Assembly (NCBI GenBank): GCA_030447685.1
Contig: JAUJOK010000006.1
Location: 31,948-95,947, forward strand
Direction: 5' to 3'
DNA: 64,000 nt
From: Armatimonadaceae bacterium
Lineage (GTDB): Bacteria; Armatimonadota; Armatimonadia; Armatimonadales; Armatimonadaceae
Numbering within the stretch: the stretch's first letter is position 1; the number at the start of each line of letters is the position of its first letter. Shown one piece after another: positions 42,112 to 50,729 of the stretch. Made by a program: the position numbers and the translations under genes. The notes beneath the pieces are model-generated. The model had not been told where the DNA came from. It did not search any database and saw only the letters and a list, made by a program, of their open reading frames with translations.

Positions 42112-43368
42112 TCACGCGGCGGCGTCTTCGGGGCGGGTATCGGCAGCGAGCAGGTGGCCCATCTTTTCGCGCTTGGTTTGCAGGTAGCGGGCGTTGTGGG
42201 GATTCGGGGCGACGCGCAGCGGTATCTCTTCGACTATCTCCAGGTCGTAACCTTCCAGACCCCGGCGCTTGGCCGGGTTGTTGGTCATCAGACGCATCTG
42301 GCGAAGGCCCAGGTCCACCAGAATCTGCGCGCCGATGCCGTAGTCGCGCAGGTCGGCCTTCATCCCCAACAGTTCGTTGGCCTCGACCGTATCCGCGCCC
42401 TGATCCTGAAGCTCATAGGCGCGCATCTTGTTTAAGAGTCCGATACCGCGCCCTTCCTGCTCGATATACAGCAGGACGCCGCGCCCCGCTTCGCCTATCT
42501 TTTGCAGCGCAAGGTGAAGCTGGTCGCCGCAGTCGCAGCGCAGCGAGTCCAGCAGGTCGCCGGTAACACAGGAAGAGTGGATACGGGCGAGGGTCGGCGT
42601 GCCGTCCGAAACATCGCCCATCACGAAGGCGACGTACTCACTGTCGTCCACGTCGGACGTATAGGCGTACGCGACGAACTCGCCGTATTTGGTGGGGATT
42701 TTGGCCGTGGCCCGCTTGTGAATCAGGTTCTCGGTGCGCCGCCGGTACTTTATCAGGTCGGCAATCGTCACCAGCTTGAGGCCGAAGCGATGCGCGAGTT
42801 CGGTAAGTTCGGGGACACGCGCCATTTCGCCGCTGTCGCCCATGATCTCGCAGATAACGCCGACCGGCTGCAATCCGGCAAGCCGGGTCAGGTCCACGGC
42901 GGCCTCGGTGTGGCCCGCGCGTTTGAGGACGCCACCCCGGCGGGCCATGAGGGGGTTGACATGGCCGGGCCGGTTGAAGTCGGCGGGGCGGGCGTCGGGG
43001 TCGGCCAGCTTCCGCATGGTCAGCGCACGGTCGGCGGCGCTGCTGCCAGTGGTGGTTCCTTCGCGGGCATCCACGGTGACGGTGAAAGCCGTCCGCATGC
43101 TTTCGCTGTTTTCACGCACCATCAGGTCAAGCTGCAACGCTTGCAGACGCTCTTCGGTCATCGGCACGGTGATAATGCCGCTGGCGTGGCGGATCATCCT
43201 GGTAATGGCTTCGAGGGTGACGAATTCGGCGGCCATGACGAAGTCACCTTCGTTTTCCCGGTCCTCGTCATCGACGAGGATCACCATCTTGCCGCTGCGA
43301 ATGTCCTCAATGGCATCTTCGATGCGCGCAAAAGGACTCTCACCCGTTGCCATCGCCGCGTTTACCAC
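42112..43368 (-). CDS. ribBA: Bifunctional 3,4-dihydroxy-2-butanone-4-phosphate synthase / GTP cyclohydrolase II
   Basis: 418 residues from GTG 43368; an ATG five codons in (43353), with GGTGG upstream, is an equally good start. Residues about 12-205: DHBP synthase (MVILVDDEDRENEGDFVMAA, RHASGIITVPMTEERL, the acidic loop and RPGHVNPL). Residues about 210-400: GTP cyclohydrolase II with the zinc site CVTGDLLDSLRCDCGDQL, EQEGRGIGLLNKM, DLRDYGIGAQIL and LMTNNPAKRRGLEGYDLEI. It supplies both branches of riboflavin synthesis. It belongs to the minus-strand run ribD, ribE, ribBA, ribH. No FMN riboswitch was recognised before any of these genes. Confidence 0.97.
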   Translation of the reverse strand: MVNAAMATGESPFARIEDAIEDIRSGKMVILVDDEDRENEGDFVMAAEFVTLEAITRMIRHASGIITVPMTEERLQALQLDLMVRENSESMRTAFTVTVDAREGTTTGSSAADRALTMRKLADPDARPADFNRPGHVNPLMARRGGVLKRAGHTEAAVDLTRLAGLQPVGVICEIMGDSGEMARVPELTELAHRFGLKLVTIADLIKYRRRTENLIHKRATAKIPTKYGEFVAYAYTSDVDDSEYVAFVMGDVSDGTPTLARIHSSCVTGDLLDSLRCDCGDQLHLALQKIGEAGRGVLLYIEQEGRGIGLLNKMRAYELQDQGADTVEANELLGMKADLRDYGIGAQILVDLGLRQMRLMTNNPAKRRGLEGYDLEIVEEIPLRVAPNPHNARYLQTKREKMGHLLAADTRPEDAAA

Positions 43369-43477
43369 CGTTGGGTCTCCCGGGCAGGTTGAGAGATGAG
43401 CGTTGAGCGTTGAGAGCAGGGAATCCGTCTTTCCAAACTCTCAACTCTCAACCCAGGACTCTCAACTCGCGAAGCGT

Positions 43478-44215
43478 TCACCACGGCTCGGTTTCCGTTT
43501 CCGTGGCGATATAGCCGGAGCGGGTCAGCAGGTCCATCGAGACATCGCCGCGCCGGTCGGAGGCCGACTCCCGGTCGGAGGCCGACTGGCGATCACCGGA
43601 GACAGACGTTCGGCCCGCGCCGACGCCGTAGCCGTCCAGCATCTTCTCCACATACTTGCCCAGAATATCGCACTCGATGTTGACGATGTCGCCTGCCCGC
43701 TTATCCTTCAGGTTCGTCGCTTCCCAGGTGTGCGGAATGATGGAGACGGCGAATGTCCGGTCTTCGGATTCGGCGACGGTCAGAGAAATGCCGTCCACGG
43801 ATACCGAGCCTTTGGTGACGATATAGCGCATCAACTCCGGCACGGCGTCGATATAGATGAAGTAGGAGTTGCCGATGGGCCGCATCGAAGCGATACGCCC
43901 CGTGCCATCCACATGCCCCTGCACGATATGCCCGCCCAGCCGCCCGCCCACCGGCAGCGAGCGTTCCAGATTCACCGGATCGCCGCTTTGCAGCGCGCCC
44001 AGCGACGTTTTCCGCATCGTCTCATACACCGCATCGAACGTCACATGCGGCGGCGCGACGCTGGTTACAGTCAGGCAGACGCCGTTCACCGCCACCGAAT
44101 CGCCCACCGCCACATCTTCGGCGATACACCCGGCGGCCACCGTCAGTCGCGCCGCTTCCTGTTCCCGCTCGATATGGGCCACTTTTCCGACCGATTCAAT
44201 GATTCCCGTAAACAT
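43478..44215 (-). CDS. ribE: Riboflavin synthase alpha chain
   Basis: 245 residues. Two homologous lumazine-binding halves: MFTGIIESVGKVAHIEREQE, DSVAVNGVCLTV, GGRLGGHIVQGHVDGTGRI; then VTKGSVSVDGISLTVAESED and SIIPHTWEATNL. The last about 40 residues beyond the usual end contain a small tandem repeat (DRQSASDRESASDRR, 18-bp unit CGGTCGGAGGCCGACT..) of no known role. It overlaps ribD by 20 bp. Dismutates two lumazines to riboflavin. Confidence 0.96.
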   Translation of the reverse strand: MFTGIIESVGKVAHIEREQEAARLTVAAGCIAEDVAVGDSVAVNGVCLTVTSVAPPHVTFDAVYETMRKTSLGALQSGDPVNLERSLPVGGRLGGHIVQGHVDGTGRIASMRPIGNSYFIYIDAVPELMRYIVTKGSVSVDGISLTVAESEDRTFAVSIIPHTWEATNLKDKRAGDIVNIECDILGKYVEKMLDGYGVGAGRTSVSGDRQSASDRESASDRRGDVSMDLLTRSGYIATETETEPW

Positions 44216-45347
44216 TCGCTTCCTTTACCTCCCCCTCCAGGGCCACATCCGGCCCGAAACGCCGAAACTTCAGGCTTGCGAGTTCGATTGCCTTGCTCAT
44301 CGCCGTCCGCCCCGCGCCTTCGACGGGGGTCTTAGCAGCGCGCCCGCCAATGATTTTGGGCGCGATAAAAAACAACGCTTTATCCACCAACCCGGCCTCC
44401 CAGAACGAGGCAGCCAGTTCGCCGCCGCCTTCCAGAAGCACCGATAACGCTCCCCGCTCGGCAAGCAGTCTTGCCGCCGCCGCCGCATCCACCTGGCCTG
44501 TGCCGTTCGCAGGCAGGGTTACGACCTCCGCGCCCGCCGCTTCCAGCCGCGCGCGCTTCGTTTTATCCGCCCCGTCCACCGTCACCACCAATGTACCCGC
44601 AGACGGCACCTTCGATACCCGCACGGCGCGCGATTCCGGCGGCGTGCGAAGTCTGCTGTCTATTATGACGCGCAAAGGGTCATGGCCGTTCCCGCGCGGC
44701 AGGCGGGCAGTCAGCTCCGGGTCGTCGGCTAAGACCGTGCCCACCCCCACCACGATGGCATCCGCGCGATCCCGCAGCCGATGCACATAGGATCGCGCCG
44801 CCTCGCCCGTCACCCATTTCGAACTGCCTGTTTCCGTCGCTATCTTGCCGTCGAGCGTCATCGCCGCCTTGTGGACGATATACGGCAGGCCGGTCTGGCG
44901 ATGCTTTATATACGCCCGGTTCATCGCCCGCGCCGCCGCTTCCTCCACGCCCACCGTTACGGCGACACCCGCCGCGCGCAACTGCGCGAAGCCCTGCCCG
45001 GAGACACGCGCATCCGGGTCGGTCATGGCTCCGACCACGCGCGCAACGCCCGCCGCCACACACCGCGCCGTACAGGGCGTCCGTCCCCCGCCGGTAAACG
45101 AGCATGGCTCCAGCGTGACATACAGCGTCGCGCCGCGCGCCGCTTCCCCGGAGGCGGCGGCGGCGGCGGCGAAGGCAGCCGTCTCCGCGTGCGGTTCGCC
45201 CTTTCGCAGGTGGAATCCCTCCCCCACGACCTGCCCGTTCTTTACCAGCACGGCCCCGACCATCGGGTTCGGATGAGTGCGTCCGCGCCGCGCCAAACGC
45301 AGCGCCCGGCGCATATAACGAATGTCGTCCGCACCGCTTTCGCTCAT
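44196..45347 (-). CDS. ribD: Bifunctional riboflavin deaminase/reductase
   Basis: 383 residues. The N-terminal deaminase domain (about 8-150) has the zinc ligands HAE (GEPHAETAAF) and the pair in EPCSFTGGGRTPC. The loop is one residue longer than in the Escherichia coli enzyme. The C-terminal reductase domain (about 155-370) shows VHKAAMTLDGKIAT, ADAIVVGVGTVLADDPELTA, and LLEGGGELAASF. It carries out steps 2 and 3 of riboflavin synthesis. It starts eight bases after the small membrane-protein gene, so the rib genes appear to be co-transcribed with rpe and the pseudokinase. Confidence 0.96.
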   Translation of the reverse strand: MSESGADDIRYMRRALRLARRGRTHPNPMVGAVLVKNGQVVGEGFHLRKGEPHAETAAFAAAAAASGEAARGATLYVTLEPCSFTGGGRTPCTARCVAAGVARVVGAMTDPDARVSGQGFAQLRAAGVAVTVGVEEAAARAMNRAYIKHRQTGLPYIVHKAAMTLDGKIATETGSSKWVTGEAARSYVHRLRDRADAIVVGVGTVLADDPELTARLPRGNGHDPLRVIIDSRLRTPPESRAVRVSKVPSAGTLVVTVDGADKTKRARLEAAGAEVVTLPANGTGQVDAAAAARLLAERGALSVLLEGGGELAASFWEAGLVDKALFFIAPKIIGGRAAKTPVEGAGRTAMSKAIELASLKFRRFGPDVALEGEVKEANVYGNH

Positions 45348-45355
45348 CGCACGTA

Positions 45356-45769
45356 TCAGGCCGCGCCGCCGCCGCTGCCGGGCTTCGTGTCCTCATTGTC
45401 CCGCTTCTGGTCCTCGATCTCGTCCTGGATGATTTTGTAAACGATGTCGCGCTGGGCGCGCCGGTAGGCTACCAGCGATTCCAGCCAGTCCAGAAGCGCG
45501 ATGCACATCAAAGAAAGAGCAAGAAAGATACAGGCGATCCAGTAGACGATTTCGCGAAAGGCCGCCGTCCGCGCCGAGGCGTTGGCGCGAAAATCGAGGA
45601 ACGTGCCCAGCAGAACCAGGCCGAACAGAAGATTAAGCAGGAACAGGCCGACGGTGCGAAACAGCCGCGAGCGCCCGGAAAGCGCGCCGTACTTACTTGG
45701 ATAACCGACCACGGTGTATGTGCAGGAAGCCGCGAAAAGCACGGCGAGAACGATCTGAAAAGCGTTCAT
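45356..45769 (-). CDS. Small membrane protein, unknown
   Basis: 137 residues. Three hydrophobic helices (AFQIVLAVLFAASCTYTVVG; VGLFLLNLLFGLVLLGTFLD; IVYWIACIFLALSLMCIALL) and a charged cytoplasmic tail (IIQDEIEDQKRDNEDTKPG). It overlaps rpe by ATGA (45766-45769), so it is translated with it. I recognise no family. The conserved-looking operon position between rpe and ribD gives no obvious function. Confidence 0.75.
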   Translation of the reverse strand: MNAFQIVLAVLFAASCTYTVVGYPSKYGALSGRSRLFRTVGLFLLNLLFGLVLLGTFLDFRANASARTAAFREIVYWIACIFLALSLMCIALLDWLESLVAYRRAQRDIVYKIIQDEIEDQKRDNEDTKPGSGGGAA

Positions 45770-46491
45770 GCCTGCGCCCGCGCGGCAGCAGCGGCGGCAG
45801 TGGCAGCGGACTGAAGGGCCTCAATGCCCCCCTTCGGCCCTGTCGCGTGCTGGAACACGAACGAACCGGCCACCAGCACGTCCGCGCCGTCCCGCACCAG
45901 GCCGGGCGCGGTCGTGTCATCCACGCCCCCATCCACGGAGATAAGGAAGTTCGCCCCGGCGCGCTCGCGCAGGGAGCGCAGTTCGCGTACTTTGGCCGCT
46001 GCCGCAGGCAGGAACTTCTGGCCGCCGAAGCCGGGATTCACGGTCATTACCAGAACGATGTCCACATCGAAAAGGACGTACGGCAGGAAGTCCAGCGAGG
46101 TAGCCGGATTGACGGCGACGCCCGCCCGGCAGTTCAGAGCGCGCACCTGGGCGAGCGTCCGCTGCAAATGCGGCGTCGCCTCCACATGCACCGTCAGGTG
46201 ATCCGCGCCCGCTTCGGCGAAGCGGGAAATGAAATCTTCCGGGCGCTCGACCATCAGGTGAACATCTAAAGGCAGGCGGCATCGGGGGCGCAAAGCGCGC
46301 ACCAGATCGGCTCCGAAGGTCAGGTTAGGCACGAAGTGGCCGTCCATCACATCCAGATGCAGCCAGTCCGCGCCCGCCGCCGCGCAGGCCGCCGCGCCCT
46401 CGGCAAAGCCCCCCCAGTCAGCGCTCAAAAGCGAGGGGGCAATCCGTGTGTTTCCCTCCGAATCGCCTTTCGCCGACCCGGAGAAGGTCAT
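45766..46491 (-). CDS. rpe: Ribulose-phosphate 3-epimerase
   Basis: 241 residues. TIM-barrel epimerase of the pentose-phosphate pathway; it interconverts ribulose-5-P and xylulose-5-P. IAPSLLSADWGGFAEG, DWLHLDVMDGHFVPNLTFG (metal His and catalytic Asp), LDVHLMVERPEDFI, VLVMTVNPGFGGQKFLP, ISVDGGVDDTTAPGLV. It overlaps the pseudokinase stop by ATGA and the next gene likewise. Its product feeds ribulose-5-P to RibBA, a possible reason for its place before the rib genes. Confidence 0.96.
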   Translation of the reverse strand: MTFSGSAKGDSEGNTRIAPSLLSADWGGFAEGAAACAAAGADWLHLDVMDGHFVPNLTFGADLVRALRPRCRLPLDVHLMVERPEDFISRFAEAGADHLTVHVEATPHLQRTLAQVRALNCRAGVAVNPATSLDFLPYVLFDVDIVLVMTVNPGFGGQKFLPAAAAKVRELRSLRERAGANFLISVDGGVDDTTAPGLVRDGADVLVAGSFVFQHATGPKGGIEALQSAATAAAAAARAQA

Positions 46492-48545
46492 ATCGTCAGT
46501 TCCCGGCGCATTTCATCGTTGTCATAAAGCTTGATGGTAATGCTGCCCTTTTTGCCGAATGCCTCGACCTCTTCTTCAACCCTTTCCCCGGACTGGCGCA
46601 GCTCATCGTATACGGTGCGGGTACCTTCCATGTCGGTGATGTCGATACGGATACGGTGGCTCTGGTCGTCACGCGGAATTTTGTAGATGATCGTAAAGAT
46701 ACGTCCCTGTGTAGCGTCCACCGTGCCGCCACCGCTGCCACCGGTGCCGGATTCGACAGACGGCGTCTCGACGGGGAACGGCTCTTCCACAGGCTCAATC
46801 GGCGGCGGCGCCGGCTCCTCGCCTTTTGACACCACCAGGTCGATCTTTTGACCGCGCGGCTTGGTTTCCCCCGGTTCAGGCTTCTGACTCAGCACGTTGC
46901 CTTTCTGCACCAGCACATCGAACTCACGCTCGATCAGGCCGACGCGCAGCCCGCTCTTTTCCAGGGTCGCCCGCGCCTTTTCGACGGACATGTCCCGCAC
47001 ATCCGGGATTTCGACCAGCTTCGGCCCGCGACTGACCCACACGGAAACCGGCCTGCCCTCGCGTATATGCCGTCCCGCCTTTGGATTCATCATGTAGATG
47101 GTACCGGCGGGTTCCAGTTCGCGGACAGCCTCTTCCACCACTTCGATGCTGAACTTGCGCTCTTTGGCAAGCGCGCGGGATTCATCCAGAGACTTGCCTA
47201 CCAGATTCGGCACGATCACGTCCTTGGGAGCGCGGAAATAGAACTGGCTCATATAAGCCAGCCCGAGGCATCCGGCCAGCACCAGGGCTAAAAGGAACAG
47301 GTTCAGCGCGCCCAGCCAGCGGGTGTCCTGCGGTTCCGGCTCCGGCGCGTGGGGGACAGCAGCAGCAGCGGCAGGGGCAGGACGCTTCGCACGCTCTTTG
47401 GGGGTCGGTGTCGGCATAACGATTGTAGCCTCCGCCTCGGATATTCGGCGGGGCGCGATAATAGTCCCCATCTCCTCAGGCGCTTCGGTTTCGAGGGGCG
47501 CGGCTGCGGCAGCAGCGCCGGGCGCAGCAGCGGCACCAACAGCAGCAGCAGCGACGGGCGCGGCGCGGTCGAGCGGCGACCAGGAAAGCGACTTTCCATG
47601 GCGCAGGGCATCGCGAACCGCGCGCAGGTCGGTAAGCATCTCCGATGCCGAGCCGTAGCGATCCTGGGGCCGCTTGCCCAGCGCGCGGTGAACAACGCCT
47701 TCCAGAGCGCGGGGGACGCCGGGGTTCAGCACGCGCGGCGAAGGGATCGGCTCCTGAGCATGCCGCAGAACGATCTGCATGGGGCCGTCCCCGTTATACG
47801 GCATATTGCCGGTGAGCATCTCAAAAAGAGTGACTCCCAGCGCATACAGGTCGCCGGACACGGTGGGGGTGCGGTTTTGCGAGACATCGGGAGCGGAATA
47901 CGGCACCGTCCGCAGCAGCGTGTTCGCATCGGACAGAAGCGGCTGTACCAGCGCCGTTCCCAGCCCGGTCAGCTTGACCTGGCCTTCGGGACCGATCAGC
48001 ACGTTCTGCGGGCGCAGGTCGCCATGGATAACGCCGCGCGCATGGGCGTATTCCAGCGCCTCGGCAAGCGCGATAGCCACGTCCGTCGCCGCTGTCAGCG
48101 AAAAGGGGGCGACACGCCGGATACGCTCCTTCAGGTCGATGCCGCGCACATACTCCTCGGCCAGAAACATCGTGCCGTCCGGGTCCTGACCCACATCATA
48201 CACCCGCGTCAGGCTGGCATGGCTGAGGGAGACGACCGCTCCCAGACCGGCGCGCAGACGCTCCAGAACCAGGGGCTGCTGGGCATGAACCGGCAGCAGC
48301 GTTTTCACGGCGACGATACGATTCAGCGCCCGGTCGCGCGCCCGAAAAGCCTCCAAAAGCGGCCCTTCGCCGATGGCTTCCAGCACCTCGTAACGCCCGT
48401 TGATGACGCGGCTGCTGCTACTGCCGCCGCCGCCGCCGCCGCCGCCACCGTTCGTGCCCGTTCCCGCACCGCCGTTGCCGTTGCCGTTGCGGGCACCGTC
48501 ACCGGTAACGTGTCCTACCGTACCGGATGATGTTTTGTTATCCAC
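46488..48545 (-). CDS. Serine/threonine kinase-like receptor with two PASTA domains (predicted pseudokinase)
   Basis: About 685 residues from GTG 48545 (GGGGAGGGGAGCAG upstream, overlapping the previous stop); the longer frame to 48662 lies in that gene. A Gly/Ser-rich N-terminus precedes the kinase domain (about 47-300): VAVKTL keeps the Lys, and HGDLRPQNVL keeps the catalytic Asp (175) and Asn. The DFG motif is Gly-Leu-Gly (194-196, VKLTGLG), and the glycine loop is incomplete (IGEGPLLEAF). An Ala/Pro linker, a transmembrane helix (about 418-440, FLLALVLAGCLGLAYM) and two PASTA repeats (VIVPNLVGKSLDESRALAKE; VEIPDVRDMSVEKARATLEK) follow, then about 100 residues with a beta-type segment (RIDITDMEGTRTVYDELRQS). 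PASTA domains usually bind peptidoglycan or muropeptides. Without DFG Asp, phosphotransfer is doubtful. Confidence 0.88.
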   Translation of the reverse strand: MDNKTSSGTVGHVTGDGARNGNGNGGAGTGTNGGGGGGGGGSSSSRVINGRYEVLEAIGEGPLLEAFRARDRALNRIVAVKTLLPVHAQQPLVLERLRAGLGAVVSLSHASLTRVYDVGQDPDGTMFLAEEYVRGIDLKERIRRVAPFSLTAATDVAIALAEALEYAHARGVIHGDLRPQNVLIGPEGQVKLTGLGTALVQPLLSDANTLLRTVPYSAPDVSQNRTPTVSGDLYALGVTLFEMLTGNMPYNGDGPMQIVLRHAQEPIPSPRVLNPGVPRALEGVVHRALGKRPQDRYGSASEMLTDLRAVRDALRHGKSLSWSPLDRAAPVAAAAVGAAAAPGAAAAAAPLETEAPEEMGTIIAPRRISEAEATIVMPTPTPKERAKRPAPAAAAAVPHAPEPEPQDTRWLGALNLFLLALVLAGCLGLAYMSQFYFRAPKDVIVPNLVGKSLDESRALAKERKFSIEVVEEAVRELEPAGTIYMMNPKAGRHIREGRPVSVWVSRGPKLVEIPDVRDMSVEKARATLEKSGLRVGLIEREFDVLVQKGNVLSQKPEPGETKPRGQKIDLVVSKGEEPAPPPIEPVEEPFPVETPSVESGTGGSGGGTVDATQGRIFTIIYKIPRDDQSHRIRIDITDMEGTRTVYDELRQSGERVEEEVEAFGKKGSITIKLYDNDEMRRELTI

Positions 48546-48849
48546 CTGCTCCCCTCCCCCGTCGGGCACCCGTTTTCCCGGTTCGTTCCCTCCGCGCGGA
48601 ACGCGGCTGCGCGGGAACCGCCGGGGTGACAGCGGCAGCGGCATTGCGCGCGGAGGGAGCATCCCGCACTGCCTGCGGGTCCCGCCCCTGCCTGCTTACA
48701 AAGCGCAGTGCCATTGCCGCCGCCGATACCAGCAAAAACAGGCCGTACAGCGGTGTCAGGTCCGGCAGTCCCCATCCCAGATACGGCGACCAGAATGCCA
48801 GTCCCACCAGCGCGAACCACCCGCAGATTACGTAATCTCGAACTATCAT
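48538..48849 (-). CDS. Small two-helix membrane protein, unknown
   Basis: 103 residues. Two hydrophobic helices (VICGWFALVGLAFWSPYLGW; LTPLYGLFLLVSAAAMALRF) followed by an Arg/Ala-rich cytoplasmic tail. The stop overlaps the GTG of the pseudokinase gene. No ribosome site precedes the ATG, and a TATAAT touches it (TATAATG), so the start is uncertain. No family recognised. Confidence 0.6.
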   Translation of the reverse strand: MIVRDYVICGWFALVGLAFWSPYLGWGLPDLTPLYGLFLLVSAAAMALRFVSRQGRDPQAVRDAPSARNAAAAVTPAVPAQPRSARRERTGKTGARRGRGAGG

Positions 48850-48884
48850 TATAACAAGCTTTAATAGTTATATCCTAAAATGGC

Positions 48885-50006
48885 CTATGGTGTGCAATCC
48901 CGCGCCTGCGCTGCCAGTCCCGCCCGCACGATTTCTTCGTCCAGGCCACGTACCAGCTCGGTTTTTCCCAGCGCCTTCAGCAGAACGAAGGTCGTCTGCC
49001 CGGCTTCCGTTTTTTTATCGCGGTTCAGCAAACTCAGAAGCGTATCTGCGGGAACATCCGGCGGAACCGCGCACGGAAGCCTCTGCGCGCGCAGCGCCTC
49101 AATCAGCAGGGGCCGCACGGATGAAGGCGTGATACCCGCCTGCTCGCCGATACAGGCCGCCGCCGCCATTCCTATAGCCACCGCCTCGCCGTGCCGAAAG
49201 CGCCGGTAGCGTGTCGCCGCTTCCAGCGCGTGGCCTATCGTGTGGCCGTAGTTCAAGATCGCCCGCAGCCCGGTCTCCTCGCGCTCATCCGCCGCCACTA
49301 CCTCGGCTTTAATCCGGCAGGAGCGTTCGATGCAACGAGACAATGCGGCGGCATCAAGGTTACGCAGGTCGCCCGCCTGCTCGGTTGTAAAGCGAAGCAG
49401 GTCGGGGTCGCGGATCGCGCCGTACTTGACCACCTCGGCCATACCGGAGCGTATTTCGCGCGGCGGGAGCGTGCGAAGCGTATCGGTATCGGCAAGCACG
49501 GCGCGCGGCTGATGGAACGCGCCGATCAGATTTTTGCCGTCGCGATAGTCCACACCGGTTTTGCCGCCGACGGACGAATCCACCATCGCCAGCAGCGTCG
49601 TCGGGATCTGCACGTAATCCATGCCGCGCAGATAGGAGGCAGCGACGAATCCGGCCACATCACCGACCACGCCGCCGCCCAGCGCGACGATCAGGGTCTT
49701 GCGGTCGGCCTGCACGTCATACAGCGCCCGATACAGACGCTCCACGGTCGCCAGTGTTTTGAACCGCTCGCCGCTGGCAAAAGTCGCCACCTGAACGTCA
49801 AGACGCGAACGCTGGAGCGCGTCCAATAGAGTCTCCGCATACCGGGCGGCAATCGGAGGCTGGGTGATGACGACGATGCGCCCGGCACGCGGCCCTTTTG
49901 CGGCGGATACCAGCGGCGCTATCAGCTCTCCCGCCCGCGCCAGCAGGCCCGGCCCGATGTGAATCGGGTAGTCGCGCCCGCCGCCCAGCGGCACGGTCAG
50001 CGTCAT
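48885..50006 (-). CDS. aroB: 3-dehydroquinate synthase
   Basis: 373 residues from MTLTVPLGGGRDYPIHIGPG (ATG 50004-50006), overlapping the aroK stop by ATGA. A GTG seven codons upstream is in frame but lies within aroK. NAD-binding VALGGGVVGDVAGFVAASYL, DSSVGGKTGVDYRDGKNLIG, and the zinc ligands in LNYGHTIGHALEA and FRHGEAVAIGM. Second step of the shikimate pathway, forming dehydroquinate from DAHP. Paired with aroK as in many bacteria. Confidence 0.96.
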   Translation of the reverse strand: MTLTVPLGGGRDYPIHIGPGLLARAGELIAPLVSAAKGPRAGRIVVITQPPIAARYAETLLDALQRSRLDVQVATFASGERFKTLATVERLYRALYDVQADRKTLIVALGGGVVGDVAGFVAASYLRGMDYVQIPTTLLAMVDSSVGGKTGVDYRDGKNLIGAFHQPRAVLADTDTLRTLPPREIRSGMAEVVKYGAIRDPDLLRFTTEQAGDLRNLDAAALSRCIERSCRIKAEVVAADEREETGLRAILNYGHTIGHALEAATRYRRFRHGEAVAIGMAAAACIGEQAGITPSSVRPLLIEALRAQRLPCAVPPDVPADTLLSLLNRDKKTEAGQTTFVLLKALGKTELVRGLDEEIVRAGLAAQARDCTP

Positions 50007-50566
50007 GTTGTCGTCCCGCTGCTGCACCGAGCATCCTTCCCCGGCGTCGTTTTGCGCTCGATCTCCCGGACGATTGCCTGGAGCGAGCGATCCGACGTAT
50101 CCACGATAAGATGGGCCGCGGCCTGGTACAGCGGCCCGCGCTCGCCGAGCATTTGCAGCACATGGGCCAGTGGGTCAGCCATCCCCGCCGCCAGCAAAGG
50201 CCGCTCCTGCGCGCGGTGGCGCGTCCGGGCAACCACCACATCCGGGCGGGCCGTCAGCCATATTACCACTCCGGCCCCGCGCAGCGCCGCGACGTTTTCC
50301 GGGCGCAGGATCGCCCCGCCTCCGGTCGCGATCACCTGCCGCTGCCCGGCGCAAACGCCGAGCACGATCTGAGTTTCACGGTCACGGAACTTCGCCTCGC
50401 CTTCTTCCGCGAAGAGGGTAGGTATATCCCGCCCCGCCGTCCGTGAAATAACCTCGTCCGTATCCACGAAGCGCCAGTCGCGCCGCCCGGCAAGAGCGCG
50501 TCCGACGGTGCTTTTGCCGCTGCCCATGAATCCAATCAGCGTGATGTTGCACGGTTCACCGGTCAT
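50003..50566 (-). CDS. aroK: Shikimate kinase
   Basis: 187 residues from MTGEPCNITLIGFMGSGKST (ATG 50564-50566). The frame is open upstream but not coding-like. P-loop GFMGSGKST, shikimate-binding FVDTDEVISRTAGRDI and FRDRE, Walker-B-like VIATGGGAILRP, and lid Arg in AQERPLL. Phosphorylates shikimate with ATP. Translationally coupled to aroB. Confidence 0.95.
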   Translation of the reverse strand: MTGEPCNITLIGFMGSGKSTVGRALAGRRDWRFVDTDEVISRTAGRDIPTLFAEEGEAKFRDRETQIVLGVCAGQRQVIATGGGAILRPENVAALRGAGVVIWLTARPDVVVARTRHRAQERPLLAAGMADPLAHVLQMLGERGPLYQAAAHLIVDTSDRSLQAIVREIERKTTPGKDARCSSGTTT

Positions 50567-50666
50567 GTTTCGGAAACTTTCCGTGGATTGGTTCCACAGG
50601 CGGAGCCTAAACTCCTGCCTGCGCGCTGCCGGGCTGCTGCCCCGCAGGGCGCAGTGCGTAATGTGG

Positions 50667-50699
50667 AAAGGCCGGGATGCACGCGGCATCCCGGCCTTT
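50667..50699 (-). terminator. Terminator of the pilus operon
   Basis: AAAGGCCGGGATGC pairs with GCATCCCGGCCTTT around a five-base loop. It lies 31 bp after the pilQ stop, with TTT at the end of the stem on the minus strand. Confidence 0.75.
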
Positions 50700-50729
50700 G
50701 GGGCTGCTTACACCGCACCGGCGGCGACG

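Noticed and set aside
43380..43477. TCTCAACTCTCAACCC-type runs between ribE and ribBA
   Set aside because: A short, imperfect simple-sequence inverted repeat (GGTTGAGAG / CTCTCAACC) with no further copies in the window. It is not enough for a named element.
48840..48885. Possible FMN riboswitch or promoter (AGGATATAAC...TATAAT) upstream of the pseudokinase-rpe-rib operon
   Set aside because: Only an AGGATAT string and a TATAAT are present. The conserved RFN stems are absent, and the TATAAT touches the ATG, so no confident call is possible.
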